A stretch of 64,000 nt of DNA from Nephrocerus scutellatus (lineage: Eukaryota; Arthropoda; Insecta; Diptera; Pipunculidae), in contig OX352764.1 in assembly GCA_947095585.1 (NCBI GenBank), positions 68,901,536 to 68,965,535 of the forward strand. The letters are read 5' to 3'. Within the stretch, counting starts at the first letter, position 1; each line of letters opens with the position of its first letter. A program made the position numbers and the translations under genes. The notes under the pieces were generated by a model, which was not told where the DNA came from, made no database searches, and saw only the letters and a program-made list of their open reading frames with translations. Shown one piece after another: positions 10,372 to 22,044 of this stretch.

Positions 10372-11945
10372 TCTAATATATAAAAATGGTGTCTGTATTG
10401 TTTGAGATTGCCTTTCTCAGGAACCAGACATCGCAGGACACTGATTAGGATTTTAGCGGTTTGGGTTTTTGTTTTGGTTTGAACTCTCTAAGTGGCACTG
10501 TTGTCAAAATATAACGGTTTTTTTGTTTCTCAGCAAAGAAGCATCTTAGGAAGATTTTAACCATAGGTTTGTTTCATTGCTATTTGGGTTTTTGTGAAAT
10601 TTGGACCTGATAGATGGCGCTGTTTCCAAGATATAACGGTTTTTCTGTTTCTTAGTAACGAAGCATCTTAGGAACTTAAAATTTTAACTATACGTTTGTT
10701 TCGTTGCTATTTGGGTTTTTGTGAAATTTGGACCTGATAGATGGCGCTGTTTCCAAGATATAACGGTTTTTCTGTTTCTTAGTAACGAAGCATCTTAGGA
10801 ACTTAAAATTTTAACTATACGTTTGTTTCGTTGCTATTTGGGTTTTTGTGAAATTTGGACCTGATAGATGGCGCTGTTTCCAAGATATAACGGTTTTTCT
10901 GTTTCTTAGTAACGAAGCATCTTAGGAACTTAAAATTTTAACTATACGTTTGTTTCGTTGCTATTTGGGTTTTTGTAAAATTTGGACCTGATAGATGGCG
11001 CTGTTTCCAAGATATAACGGTTTTTCTGTTTCTTAGTAACGAAGCATCTTAGGAACTTAAAATTTTAACTATACGTTTGTTTCGTTGCTATTTGGGTTTT
11101 TGTGAAATTTGGACCTGATAGATGGCGCTGTTTCCAAGATATAACGGTTTTTCTGTTTCTTAGTAACAAAGCATCTTAGGAACTTAAAATTTTAACTATA
11201 CGTTTGTTTCGTTGCTATTTGGGTTTTTGTGAAATTTGGAACTGATAGATGGCGCTGTTTCCAAGATATAACGGTTTTTCTGTTTCTTAGTAACGAAGCA
11301 TCTTAGGAACTTAAAATTTTAACTATACGTTTGTTTCGTTGCTATTTGGGTTTTTGTGAAATTTGGACCTGATAGATGGCGCTGTTTCCAAGATATAACG
11401 GTTTTTCTGTTTCTTAGTAACGAAGCATCTTAGGAACTTAAAATTTTAACTATACGTTTGTTTCGTTGCTATTTGGGTTTTTGTGAAATTTGGACCTGAT
11501 AGATAGCGCTGTTTCCAAGATATAACGGTTTTTCTGTTTCTTAGTAACAAAGCATCTTAGGAACTTAAAATTTTAACTATACGTTTGTTTCGTTGCTATT
11601 TGGGTTTTTGTGAAATTTGGAACTGATAGATGGCGCTGTTTCCAAGATATAACGGTTTTTCTGTTTCTTAGTAACGAAGCATCTTAGGAACTTAAAATTT
11701 TAACTATACGTTTGTTTCGTTGCTATTAGGGTTTTTGTGAAATTTGGACCTGATAGATGGCGCTGTTTCCAAGATATAACGGTTTTTCTGTTTCTTAGTA
11801 ACGAAGCATCTTAGGAACTTACAATATCAGCCACATTTTTAAACTGAATTTTATGCAATTTTTAAGATATATTATTGGCAGGTAGGGGAAAGTTATAGGT
11901 ATAGATGGAAGGGGAGAAAGATAAAAAGCGCCCGGGAACAGCTAG
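10372..11945 (+). mobile_element. Non-autonomous Helitron carrying a 127-bp array
   Basis: The 5' end TCTAATATATAAAAATG follows an A (10371). The 3' end GCCCGGGAACAGCTAG terminates in CTAG at 11942-11945 and is followed by a T (11946). TC at the start, CTRR at the end and insertion between A and T are Helitron hallmarks. A CCCGGG palindrome sits just before the end, where Helitrons carry a short GC-rich hairpin; here it is degenerate. No Rep/helicase gene is present; nearly the whole interior is the tandem array at 10456-11826. It lies within the 5' leader of the Jockey-type LINE and so inserted after it. Confidence 0.82.
10456..11826 (+). repeat. 127-bp tandem array, about ten units
   Basis: The anchor GATGGCGC recurs at 10613, 10740, 10867, 10994, 11121, 11248, 11375, 11502 (as GATAGCGC), 11629 and 11756: an exact 127-bp period. 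A diverged unit at the left edge is offset by 122 bp and preceded by half a unit. Interior units are almost identical. Units anchored at 11248 and 11629 share two private variants (AACAAAGC and GGAACTGAT), pointing to a three-unit (381-bp) duplication. No open frame crosses the array. Confidence 0.95.
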
Positions 11946-11991
11946 TAAATAATAAAAAATAAAAAATAATATAAAATAAATTTAATATAAA

Positions 11992-13435
11992 ATGGGAATG
12001 AATAGAACACCTCCGCCAGGAGGAGGAGGAGGTACGAAATCTAAAACCAACCCAAACGCAACAGATCAGAAAGTTCTGACATTAGAAAAGGAAAATGTTG
12101 ATTTACAGAAAAAAATCCAGAAACTATAGTTACTCTGCAACCAGCCACAAACAGAAGTATTAAATTTAAAAACTGAAAATAATAAGCTAAAAAAGACTGA
12201 AATAAAGTTAGCTGAAAATACCCATAAAAGTGGTAGTGGACTTAAACAGCCTCATACCTACTCAACAGACGAAGATGAGCTAATCCAAGAAACTGATTGG
12301 ACAAGGAAAAAAGAGCTAGCAAGAAGAGAAAAAACTCTCCAGAAACTATCTCTCCAATCACTTCTCGAACACAGAAAGAAGCACCGGTTTCTACACTGCC
12401 TGATTATAAACCTAATAACATAGGCTCTAAAACATTACATAAGGAAACAAACAAACTACCGCCACCACCACCAATAATGGTAGATAACATTCCGGATTAC
12501 GATGAATTTTGCAAAGAAGTTAAGGCAATTATAGCAGAAAAACACTTAATACAAAACTATTGAATAAAACTACATTAAAAATCAACGTAACGGATGTCGA
12601 TGCTTATAATGCGCTAACCAGAGCACTAAATGAAAGGAAATACAGTTGTCTTTCTTATGAAAATAAACACCAAGACCTATAAGAGTTATTGCTAAAAATT
12701 TACACCATTCTTGCAAACCGGAGAGTATAAAGGATGACCTTAAAATTCAGGGATTCCATGTAGCCGATGCAGTTAATAAACTAAAATGGAAAAGTAAGGA
12801 GCCACTAGACATGTTCATGCTGTCATTCAGCCCTGAAGAAAATATAGATAGAATTTATGAAATCAAAAGTATTATGTACTGTAAGGTACAAATAAAAAAA
12901 AAATAAACTCATTCCACAATGTAAAAATTGTCAATACTATGGACATACTCAAAGATATTGCGGTAAAGATCCGAGATGTGTTAAATGTAAAGGTAATCAC
13001 CACACCAAAGATTGTAATAAACCAACTAATGAGCCACCAAAGTGTATACACTGCGAACAGGCACACCCAGCCAACTATAGAGGATGTACAGTAGCTAAGG
13101 AGATACAGAAGATAAAGGCTAACAACACTAAAAAGTTAGTTGAAAGACAAACCCTTCCGAACGAAAAAGAGCATCACAAAAACAAAATTCATGTTAACAC
13201 AGAAGAAAAAACAAATGACCAAATTATTGAAAAACTAAAAATTAGCACAACATATGCCGAGGCTGCTCGCTCTTCGATTATCACTACCAGTTCCCCAGAG
13301 CAACAAGAAGATGATCTGAAACAAACCCTACAGGCCATCGTAATTACTAGTATAGAGAAATCCGTTTCCAATCTCGACACAAGAGTAAAACAAAAAGAGA
13401 GCAACGCTAAAAGAGTTGCTCCAAAATCAAAGTAA
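11992..13435 (+). pseudogene. LINE ORF1 (gag-like nucleic-acid-binding protein), broken
   Basis: The chosen start ATG (11992) gives MGMNRTPPPGGGGG, then a coiled-coil-like Lys/Glu/Leu-rich stretch. An in-frame TAG lies at 12127-12129 and frameshifts follow before 12297 and again near 12670 and 12900. The C-terminal part shows FHVADAVNKLKWKSKEPLDM, typical of the domain preceding the knuckles, then three CCHC-type knuckles: CKNCQYYGHTQRYC, CVKCKGNHHTKDC and CIHCEQAHPANYRGC. It ends at TAA 13433-13435, five bases before the ORF2 start. The protein normally coats the element RNA and helps target it. Confidence 0.85.
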
Positions 13436-13439
13436 CTTA

Positions 13440-16070
13440 ATGACTAAATCACTAAGAATAATGGCATGGAATGCAAATGGACTGATGCAACATCAAAAAG
13501 AGTTACAGGCAGTCCTGGATATAAATAAAAAAGACGTTTGTCTCGTTTCCGAAACTCACTTCACCAAGAATCGTTTATTAAATACAGAGAATATAAAGTC
13601 TATCATACCATCCCCCGGACAATTCTGCTAGAGCGGGGAGCGCTGTCATTGTAAAGGAAACTATAAATCACTACGAGGAATCAAAAGTTCAAACAATAAA
13701 TACAATCAACAGCAGTAGTTATATAGACAACAAATTACCCAATACTTGTTGCTAGTATTTACTGCCCTCCTAAACATTCGATAAAAAAACTAATGTTCAG
13801 AACTCCTTGATCAACTGGGAAAAAATTTCATTATCGGTGGAGACTTTAACGCGAAAAACACATATTGGGGTTCAAGGTTAACGACAACCAAGGGAAGAGA
13901 ACTCCTTAACGCAATAAACGAGAAAGGGTGCGAAGCGTTATCTACAGGAAAGCCCACTTACTGGCCGACTGACTCGCAAAAAATACCCGATCTCATTGAC
14001 TTCTTCATAGTTAAAAATATCTCAAGAAACTCTTTGCAAATTGAAGAAAGTCATGATTTAAGCTCGGATCACTCACCTATCCTACTGACTATGAGTGAGA
14101 GCATTATCCAGAATGTAATTAATCCAGCTCTTACTAGTAAACGCACGGACTGGGTAAGCTTCAAATCAAGTCTTCAAGAGAGGATAGAACCACGTACACC
14201 AATACGATCTAAAGAGCAACTAGATCCAGAGCTCTATCAATTTATCAGAGTTATCCAAATTTCGGCTTGGGAAAACACGCCTAACATCAAAAAACAATTG
14301 AAGCGTAACAACTATCCTCTCGAAATTAGAGAGTTAATTGCCGAAAAGCGGAGAGCGAGAAAGAAATGGCACCAAAGCAGAGCCCCGCAGGATAAAAATA
14401 AGTTTAATAAGCTGGTACAGCAAGTTAGACGAACAATTAAGGAACTTAAAGATTCTGAAATTAATTCATTTTTACAAAATCTTAGCAACAATAAAAACAC
14501 GGAGTACTCGCTCTGGAAAGCCACTAAGATATTAAAGAGACCAATCATTCACATTCCTCCCATCAAACAACTGGATGGAAAGTGGGCAAAAAGTAACAAG
14601 CAAAAAGCTGAAATATTTGCAGAGTATTTGGAAGAAATTTTTCGACCAAACCCAGGAGAGCATGACGATTTGCCTAGCGAAGAACTAGCTGAAGAAAATG
14701 ACGAAATACGCACCACATCGTCATCTGAAGTAAGAAAAGAAATAAAAACTTTAAATGCGAAAAAAGCGCCAGGATTTGAATTGATAACTGGTGAAATTCT
14801 CAAGCAACTCTCAGAAAAAGAAATCGCGAAGCTTACATGCATCATCAACGCTGCATTTAAATTAAAATACGTTCCACAGTTATGGAAAGTAGCTGAAGTT
14901 ATCATGATAGCCAAACCGGGAAAACTACCTCACGAAGCTTCATCCTATAGGCCAATTTCATTGCTGCCTATAATGTCCAAACTTTTTGAAAGACTGATTT
15001 TAAAAAGGCTGCTACCGACTATAGAGCGGAAATATATTATTCCAGACCACTCAACCATTGATCAGGTACACCGAATAACAAACATTGTTGAAAAAGCGCG
15101 TGAAGAGAAAAAAGTTTGTTCTACAGTCTTCCTTGATGTAGCACAAGCATTTAATAAAGTTTGGCATGAGGGATTAGTCTACAAACTAAAAAGATACTAC
15201 CCAACGAACAGGCTGAAATTCTAAGATCCTACATTTCGGGCAGATACTTTCGCATAAAAGAGAAAGACACATATTCGGAGCTTAAGAAACCAAAGCGGGT
15301 GTACCCCAAGGGAGTGTTCTTGGGCCAATATTGTATCTCCTGTATACCCACGATATTCCAATACTTGAATACAATTCAATTGCTACATTTACTGATTACA
15401 CGGCTTTAATGGCAGTTGCGGAAAGTAATGTGGACTCAACTAGTAAACTACAAGAGGCGATCTCGCATATTCAAAATTGAACAAGAAAATGGCGAATACG
15501 ATTAAACGAATCAAAATCAGTACATGTTGATTTCACAAATAAAAAAATAGAGCATAGAGAGTGTACATTAACAACCAAGCCATACCATACGCAAATTGTG
15601 CAAAGTATCTTGGTATGACTTTGGATGCGAAACTTCGTTGGAAAGCCCATGTCAAGAAAAAAAGAGAGGAGATTGGTATTCGCTACAGAAAACTGTACTG
15701 GATGATAGGAAGACAATCTTGTCTATCAACAAACAATAAAATTTTGATTTACAAGCAAGTCATAAAACCCATATAGACTTATGGTATTCAACTTTGGGGT
15801 TGCACCAAAGAAAGCAACATTCAAATAATCCAACGAAAACAAGGTGCTAAGAAACGTTGCAAATGCACCTTTCTATATTCGGAACAATGACCTTTACAGG
15901 GACCTGGGCATGGAATGCGTACAGAATGAAATTCATAGATTCGCTAAAAAGCATGAAGATCGGCTTCACCACCACACGAACCCTGAGACCACCCCGCTCT
16001 TGGACCACACAAACCTAGTTAGGAGACTAAAAAGAATCAAACCTTATGAACTAGTGCAGCATATAATATA
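13440..16070 (+). pseudogene. LINE ORF2 (endonuclease plus reverse transcriptase), broken
   Basis: ORF2 opens with LRIMAWNANGL, the usual endonuclease start. It keeps SETHF and, after frameshifts, GGDFNAKNTYWGSR and SSDHSPILL. A 396-codon open stretch (14034-15224) covers the linker and RT fingers, with SSYRPISLLPIMSKLFERL and FLDVAQAFNKVWHEGL (first catalytic aspartate present). After a frameshift the catalytic box reads ATFTDYTAL where relatives have TFADDTAL: one of the paired aspartates is now tyrosine. Thumb and C-terminal pieces reach RLKRIKPYELVQHI. The enzyme would nick the target and copy the RNA at the nick, but this copy is dead. Confidence 0.9.
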
Positions 16071-16230
16071 ATCATGTATAGTATAAGTTAGCTTCAAAGC
16101 TTTAAACTTTTAATTCTGTATTTTTATTATTTTAAGTCAAAAAAAAATTGCTTATTAGTCTAGGGACTAGATTGTAATATTTTACTAACATTACCAAATG
16201 TTTTTCAATAAAAAAATAAAATAAAATAAA

Positions 16231-16238
16231 GTGTTGTA
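16231..16238. repeat. Right target-site duplication of the LINE
   Basis: GTGTTGTA matches 10063-10070 exactly and directly follows the A-rich tail. Confidence 0.65.
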
Positions 16239-17329
16239 TAGCTGGTAATTATGTGTGTTTTTCCTTCTACTTTGTGATAAAGAGACTTTTTCAGAAAATT
16301 TCCTTTGTCTACTCACAAAGACTTGGCGATTTGGTACAAGCTCTTTAGATTATGTAAATGCCAACTTTTAAAATATCATTTGTACGCATACGCAAAGAAA
16401 ACCGGGTTGTCTTTTTCAGTTTTTATTATGGAAAAATCGTGTCTTTGTAAGAGCTAGTGCTTTATTTATAAAAGTATAAAAGAAGTATAACCAGCAATGC
16501 TCTTGGAAAATTCAAATGCATTACGTAAGTGTACTTTTGATTATCTTCCCTTAAGCGAAAAACAAACACACTAACAAGCAACGTTATGTAGATGTACATT
16601 TTGTGGTCAACTGCAGTAAAAATCACAGGAAGGTTATTTTTAAAACTGCAATGCCAACAAATACGATGATATTTATGACAATAGAATAAGTCATCAAATA
16701 TTTTCTTCAGTGACGCAAAAACCGTAATTACATCAAAGTATCATGTTTTACACAAATGTTTACAGTGTAACCAACACAACACAATTGACAATTAAAAGAC
16801 ATAATTGCCAGGTGCAAACTCGGTAAGTTTACAGGTAAATTATACATAACCGAACTATGTATGAAAAAAATGTTTTTTTTGAAAGACCATCTTCTTGTTT
16901 TTCTTATACTTCATTTTATCGGTGGCCATGCAAACCGCAAGCTCCGAGCTACAACAGCAATCATCACAAAGGAAGGTGGCTCTACGCAACATGAAATTAG
17001 ATCTGAACAGTACTGCGGTCACAACTAACCAAGCACGGCAAATGAAGTGGACAGCCAACGTATTCCTTTCTTTGGAAGGACTGCAGCAGACACGATATTG
17101 CGTGCAGTGCCTTAAGCCACTTAGAATAATTGCTGCTTGATTTTAACGTGTGTTAATTTTACTTGTTTAAAAGTACTTTTCGCAAAGTTTCTGAAGCTTT
17201 GTGTTTGTATTTACGTAGTTGAATCGATGTGTATGCATGTTTTTGCAGTGTGCCTCATCCACTCATACACATATAGTATTCTCGCACCTACATAGGATGT
17301 TGAAAAATAATTCATTGAATCGAACGAAC
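16239..17329. other. Mostly unassigned sequence
   Basis: No repeat family or conserved gene was recognised. One short open frame with a signal-peptide-like start lies at 16861-17028 and is listed separately. Overlapping open frames on both strands around 16855-17140 show no family motif. Confidence 0.4.
16861..17028 (+). CDS. Short hypothetical ORF with signal-like N-terminus
   Basis: A 55-codon frame begins MKKMFFLKDHLLVFLILHF, with a hydrophobic core of about 10 residues, and then IGGHANRK, a plausible signal-peptidase site after Ala. The rest is polar with a single cysteine. I recognise no family. Neighbours are mobile-element remains, the start context is not a strong fly consensus, and there is no evidence of transcription. 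A chance frame is the more likely explanation. Confidence 0.15.
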   Translation: MKKMFFLKDHLLVFLILHFIGGHANRKLRATTAIITKEGGSTQHEIRSEQYCGHN

Positions 17330-18862
17330 GGGAACTCCATGTCTGCCCTTATAGGTAGGTAACCAGTATTTAGGCAGCACATTGGTACCCATAGTTTCCA
17401 GGAGAACACTAATGATAATGGAGAATGAGTCATAGCGATAGCAGCAAGCCAGTTAGGAGTACAAGGTTTGCTCGTTCAAAAATATGAACAAAAGCACCTG
17501 GGTATCTCCTGATGGAGCCACTTGCAAACCGAATCTGAAAGAGAATATAAAGATCACAGAAGGTATGAAAAAACAGTTCACTTGCGAAAGAAAGCAGCCT
17601 GGGAAAACAATCTCGTCCACGAATTGGAACAGTTCCGCACTACACCAAGGAATTCCTGAGCTAATAGTGCAACTAATAGTGCAAGCAAGGTTGGAAGAAG
17701 CGATATCAGAAGACTGGCGACCTGTGCCCTATACATAAAAAGGAAGTTAACACAACGGGCAGAAATTATCGTGTTATAACGTTTTTTAGACCCATACGCT
17801 AAAGTCATTATTGGCCCAGACTATGTTGGTTGACCATGACCAATGCTATAAGCCAACTAAAAATATCCGGATCACTATTAAGCCCATTCAGCATCTATAC
17901 GGGGCTCCAACGTTCTCTTCAACCTGGCGTTAGAGAAAGTGATCCGATACCCCAATGTAACGGCAAGAGGAACAATCCTCTATATGTCCATTCAGATACT
18001 AGCTTACGCAGCCGATATTGACATCGTTGGTAGAAACTCAAGAGCTGTACAAGAAGTTTTCATCCAGATCGAGCGGATGGCTCGAAATCTGCCCATAAAT
18101 AAGAGCAAATAAAGTAGTTGGTAGTCACGTCGGCGAGCAGAAGAACTAACATTGGTCGCTCAATTAAAATAGTGGAGCACGAATTCTAAGAAGTCCAATT
18201 CTTTAACTATCTCGGATTAAATGTAGCAGTCGATAACAAAAGATAGCACAAAAAAAACGCGCACGGTTGTTTAAAACGAGCAGAGCCTTCTCTAGTCTAT
18301 CAGGACTCTTAAAGACCAGGAATTTAACCATAATATCCAACTGCTGGTGTATAAGACAATGGTCATAACAGTACTTAAATATGAATGCGATACTTGGGTG
18401 ATAAGCTGCATTTGAAAAAGTCTTATGGGGAATTGTTGGCCCCTAATGTGAGGAAGGTCGATGCGATACGATACGAGCATTACTGCGATGTCGATATTGT
18501 GAAGAGCATTAAGCTCAATAGGCCCCGGTAGGAAGTACACCTTGCTCGCATAACCGAAGATGATCCTTGGAAATTTCTTTGTGGTAGGATTTATGGGACA
18601 TGACAGCGATACCGGCTAATCATACGTTGGAGGGTTGGCATAAACCAGGAGATCCAGAATTTAGGAATGCCAAACTGAATAACATCGGCTCGAAAACGCT
18701 ACGGGTGGATAGATTCTTTACGGAACGCCAGGACCGAATCCCGGTTATAGAGCCAAATAAGTTGATGATAAAGTTCGCTTTTGGGAGTTTACTGATGACT
18801 TTTTGACTCTGTTTTGATGATTTCAATTGTATATGTTAGTAAATAGTAAATAAATAGTAAAT
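17330..18862 (+). pseudogene. RTE-like LINE, copy A, internally deleted
   Basis: Endonuclease pieces (IGTHS, NTNDNGE, then STWVSPDGAT at about 17490) match the minus-strand copy at 37716-39760. The sequence then jumps to the linker ITEGMKKQFTCERKQPG and the RT. The RT active site reads AYAADIDIVG at about 18002-18031, where YADD is expected, so the first catalytic aspartate is alanine. The thumb continues as FNYLGLNVAVDNK and a C-terminal ARITEDDPWKFLCGR. The 3' end is a short AGTAAAT-type repeat (about 18840-18862), which suits RTE-type elements. The clade is uncertain. Endonucleases of this kind are often labelled craniofacial development protein 2-like in insect annotations. Confidence 0.78.
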
Positions 18863-19107
18863 AGTTTTTTCGACGACAATGTCTCAAAATATTGTTCAAC
18901 AATATGACCCGAAATGGCCGTATCTATTCGCTGGTATGAGCTTAGATAGATAAAGAATTGTTTGATTACTCATATAAGTTTCTTTCCATGGTAAGTACTT
19001 TATCAGAAGCAATTAGCTTAGCTTATTTTTTTTTTAATTTTTAAAATTTTCTGTAATAAATAAAACGTTGTATCGAAAGTAAATAGTTTTCTTCTAAATA
19101 ACAATTA

Positions 19108-19318
19108 TCTATATATTAATACGTGAAGAGAAAACTTTGTACTCCTTTTTAAGCATATTGCGCGCACGGAGGAGTATGAGATTTGGGATAGTTAAAGTTT
19201 ATATAGAGAAGGACTGCAGAAAGCTACAATGTATATATAATTTAAATTTTTTTCATAGGTATTGCAGGGAATTAAGGCAAACAACACACCCTAATGACTA
19301 ACTGTACGATCGCTGCTG
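19108..19318 (+). mobile_element. Helitron 5' end, truncated
   Basis: TCTATATATTAATACG (after an A) is followed by GTGAAGAGAAAACTTTGTAC and CATATTGCGCG, a Helitron-type 5' end. The same 200 bp recurs at 20121-20340. Here the copy ends at about 19318, where reversed family-H sequence begins, and no 3' terminus is present. Confidence 0.7.
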
Positions 19319-19790
19319 ACTTAAAAACCCGATTTTATTGAAATTTTGCACAGATGTATATTTCCGAAGACAACACTTTTTATTAAAGCGTGGGGCCCCT
19401 CAGGCCTAAGGACTCAGGGCTGCCCATATAAATTTTTTAAAAATTACCTCGATTTTCTTAAAATTTTATACACATGTGTATCTCCGATGAACAACACTTT
19501 TTGTAAAAACTTTGGAGACCGCGGGATCCAGGGTCACCCGGATAACCCGATTTTCTTCAAATTTTATACACATGTGTATCTCCGATGGGAAACACTTATT
19601 GTAAAAATTTTGGAGGCCCCGGGCCCCGGGACCAAAGCTTTTTTTTAAAAAAATTAACCCGATTTTTTTCAAATTTTTTATACGTGTGTATCTCCAATGG
19701 ACAACACTTTTTGTATGGGGCCCCACGGGGTCTACAAAGTTTTTTAAATTTGATTTTCAAACACGATTATTTTGAGAAATGCTCTCGGAT
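19319..19790 (-). repeat. Family-H dispersed element, copy H3, fragment
   Basis: Read in reverse, this has four internal units, each with GTGTATCTCCGATG-like text on the plus strand and an ACACTTTTTGTAAA stretch. It starts with the terminal-type unit (CCCGATTTTATTGAAATTTT). The (CCAG)n run and the GCGAAGTTAATATAGAG end are missing at the 19.32-kb side, and the other end fades out near 19790. Confidence 0.65.
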
Positions 19791-20044
19791 ACATTTTTTT
19801 GACAAATGTAATATTAAATTGTGTTAAATTTCATACAAATCAATGCCAGAATATTTGTGCATTCAGTCAACAAGAGCGAGATAGTGCGGGTTGATCCACT
19901 ACTACCACGTATAAGAAGAGTTGCATGCCGTCTTAATGTTCCTGCAGCAACAGTGCAACTAAATTACACGTGGAATGGATGCACTCTTAACTTTTCACTC
20001 GAGTGCATAATATGCTTCAAATGGACTTGTCCATAAGGACTTAC
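19791..20044. other. Unassigned sequence next to MITE end
   Basis: A short open frame crosses this stretch without recognisable motifs. The part from about 20010 is weakly similar to sequence inside the 26.2-kb MITE, so the MITE fragment may extend leftward. Confidence 0.3.
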
Positions 20045-20120
20045 CGATACGATTTTTTTTTCACAAAATTATACAAGGAATCACACCTTTAAGTATTTTC
20101 ACCTTAACGGATACACCCTG
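20045..20120 (+). mobile_element. Right end of a mariner-type MITE
   Basis: The terminal 75 bp end in CTTAACGGATACACCCTG followed by TA. They match the right terminal repeat of the complete MITE at 26195-26710 (AAGTATTT, then ACACCCTGTA). No left end was found. It abuts the Helitron copy that starts at 20121, whose expected TCTA start is replaced by the MITE end. Confidence 0.65.
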
Positions 20121-20473
20121 TATATTAATACGTGAAGAGAAAACTTTGTACTCCTTTTTTAGCATATTGCGCGGACTCCTCCGTATGAGATTTCGCATAG
20201 TTAAAGTTTATATTAAGAAAAACTTCAAAAAGCTAAAATTTAAATATAATTAAAATTTAAAATTAAGGTACTGCAGGAATCAACGCAATACATGATAATG
20301 ACGTATTTGTGTACACGCTCGCAGCTGACGTAATAAAACAAAATTAAATTAAATTTTATGCAATGATTACAGACGTTATACACTTTCATAAAAGAACCTC
20401 AATAACGTTCAAGTTTAAAAATTTAATGAATTACAGTCCAATTTCGACCATATACGGGTCTACGGGTCGCTAG
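20121..20473 (+). mobile_element. Short non-autonomous Helitron
   Basis: The 5' part repeats 19112-19318 (TATATTAATACGTGAAGAGA). The 3' end is CTACGGGTCGCTAG, with CTAG at 20470-20473 followed by T. A GACC/GGTC pair just upstream could form the terminal stem. The first four bases of the usual TCTA start are replaced by the MITE end. The element is about 350 bp and non-coding. Confidence 0.65.
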
Positions 20474-20474
20474 T

Positions 20475-21935
20475 ATTTTTTAAATCGCCTTAAAATATCA
20501 TATCCATGCTGTATTTGGACGACTAACCATGTGACTACCGTTCGGATTCCGTTCAGAAGTATTTGCCTTAGACAACTATTTACAAATACCTGATCATGAC
20601 GTTATTTGTCTACTTAGAGGTTTCGCTGTCATAAAGAAGTACTGATTTAACGTGTGTATTGAAGATGCGTATTTTCAGGATCTTCGGGATTTTGACTGAA
20701 CTCCAAATTTTGTTGAGTGAGTACATAACGGGGTTTATTGATGCAAATGTCTATAAAATTTAAAAATTTAAATTTAAATTTAGAAATTAAAAAAACAGCT
20801 TCGCATACATCACATGAATCACACGCGCCTCCGCTCAAGATTTTACTCTCTGTGGAAAAGTTATTTAACAAGGACCTCAAAGAAGTTAAAACATATAGAC
20901 AACCAAGGCTTCATTAATTTAAATAAAAATTCGTAAAAATCTATGAAAGAGCTTAAGCTTTACCAAAAATTTACCTTTACCTACTTTTAATTTCGTAAAA
21001 ACTTAGAACAAAACTTCCAACTTGCAAACGATGTTCATAATTATAGCATCATCTCAAACATATTTCAAATGTGTAATTCATTTGAACGATTAATAATTCT
21101 GGCAATCAAACTCGTATTTATATACAGAAACTATATTTTTTTGATATCATTGTTGTTGCAGTTTAATACAAATAAATTTAAAAAAAGCGCAAGATACACC
21201 AACAGAAGTTTTCCACGTAACACATACAGTTTGAGTTTGATTTGTTGATATCTAATTTCGCAAATGTAAATATTTATAGGTTACATTACATTTTCACATG
21301 ATCTTTTTGAAATAATAGGTATAGTCGTACAATAGTAGCACGGCGCGTTTCTTATTTACCCAAGGACAACCAACACGTATCTACGTGATATCTAAATATT
21401 TTATCACACTTTGCTCCCAAAAAAGCACACACATCGTCCTTCAATATCGTTAGAACACCTCGACAACCTTAGCATTTGCTTGCAAAAACAAACCAAAAAA
21501 GTACATCCTATTCAGTCGTCTTGCAAGTGCAAAATTTTCTCTACAAATTTAATGGAACCAGTGATAGCGCAGGATATCTGAAAAATTGAACTTTGCTGCC
21601 GAAGGCCGCCGCAATATCGTAGATTTGAGTTTGACAACCGTCTGAAACCGGAACATGCTCGTTACGTTCTCCCACCATCATCGACACTTTTTTTAAATAT
21701 TTGCAAACGCTTGCACTTGCACAATGCTAGGCTAAAAAACGTGGAACAGCGTTGCTGTTAAGGTTAAGGAGAGGACAAGAGCAAATGTCTGTGTGCTTGT
21801 GTTTTGAATGATGCGGAAATACAGAGGTGGGCAAACCATACCACATATTTATAATACGTCTCAGTATAGTCTCTCTGAACTTAACAGTTCTTCCAAAGAT
21901 GGAGTTGGAGATGGGCGAACTCATTAGCTTGTAGT
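20475..21935. other. No gene seen
   Basis: AT-rich sequence with short open frames on both strands and no motif recognised. Confidence 0.45.
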
Positions 21936-21997
21936 TATATAGCCAGCTACAAACACACGAGCACGCGAAGTTAATATAGAGTATTTAAAAACTATAT
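21936..21997 (+). repeat. Family-H right end only
   Basis: Only the last bases of family H are present: ATAGCCAGCTACAAACACA, GAGCACGCGAAGTTAATATA and TATTTAAAAA. It faces copy H4, whose right end starts 50 bp further on in the opposite direction. Confidence 0.65.
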
Positions 21998-22044
21998 AAA
22001 TGATAACGTTTACTATATTTTCTCCAAGGTGTGGATTTTTTGTT

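Larger units (their letters stand above)
10071..16230 (+). mobile_element. Jockey-type LINE, near full length, with nested Helitron
   Basis: The element is bounded by GTGTTGTA repeats. It holds a 5' leader (split by a Helitron at 10372-11945), ORF1 with three CCHC knuckles (11992-13435), ORF2 with endonuclease and reverse transcriptase (13440-16070), and a 3' UTR ending in an A-rich tail (about 16210-16230). Without the Helitron it is about 4.59 kb, the usual size of Jockey-clade elements. Both ORFs have stops and frameshifts, and the RT active site is mutated, so it is inactive. Assignment to the Jockey clade rests on domain layout and on the PRE-type region before the knuckles; it was not tested by search. 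Confidence 0.85.
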
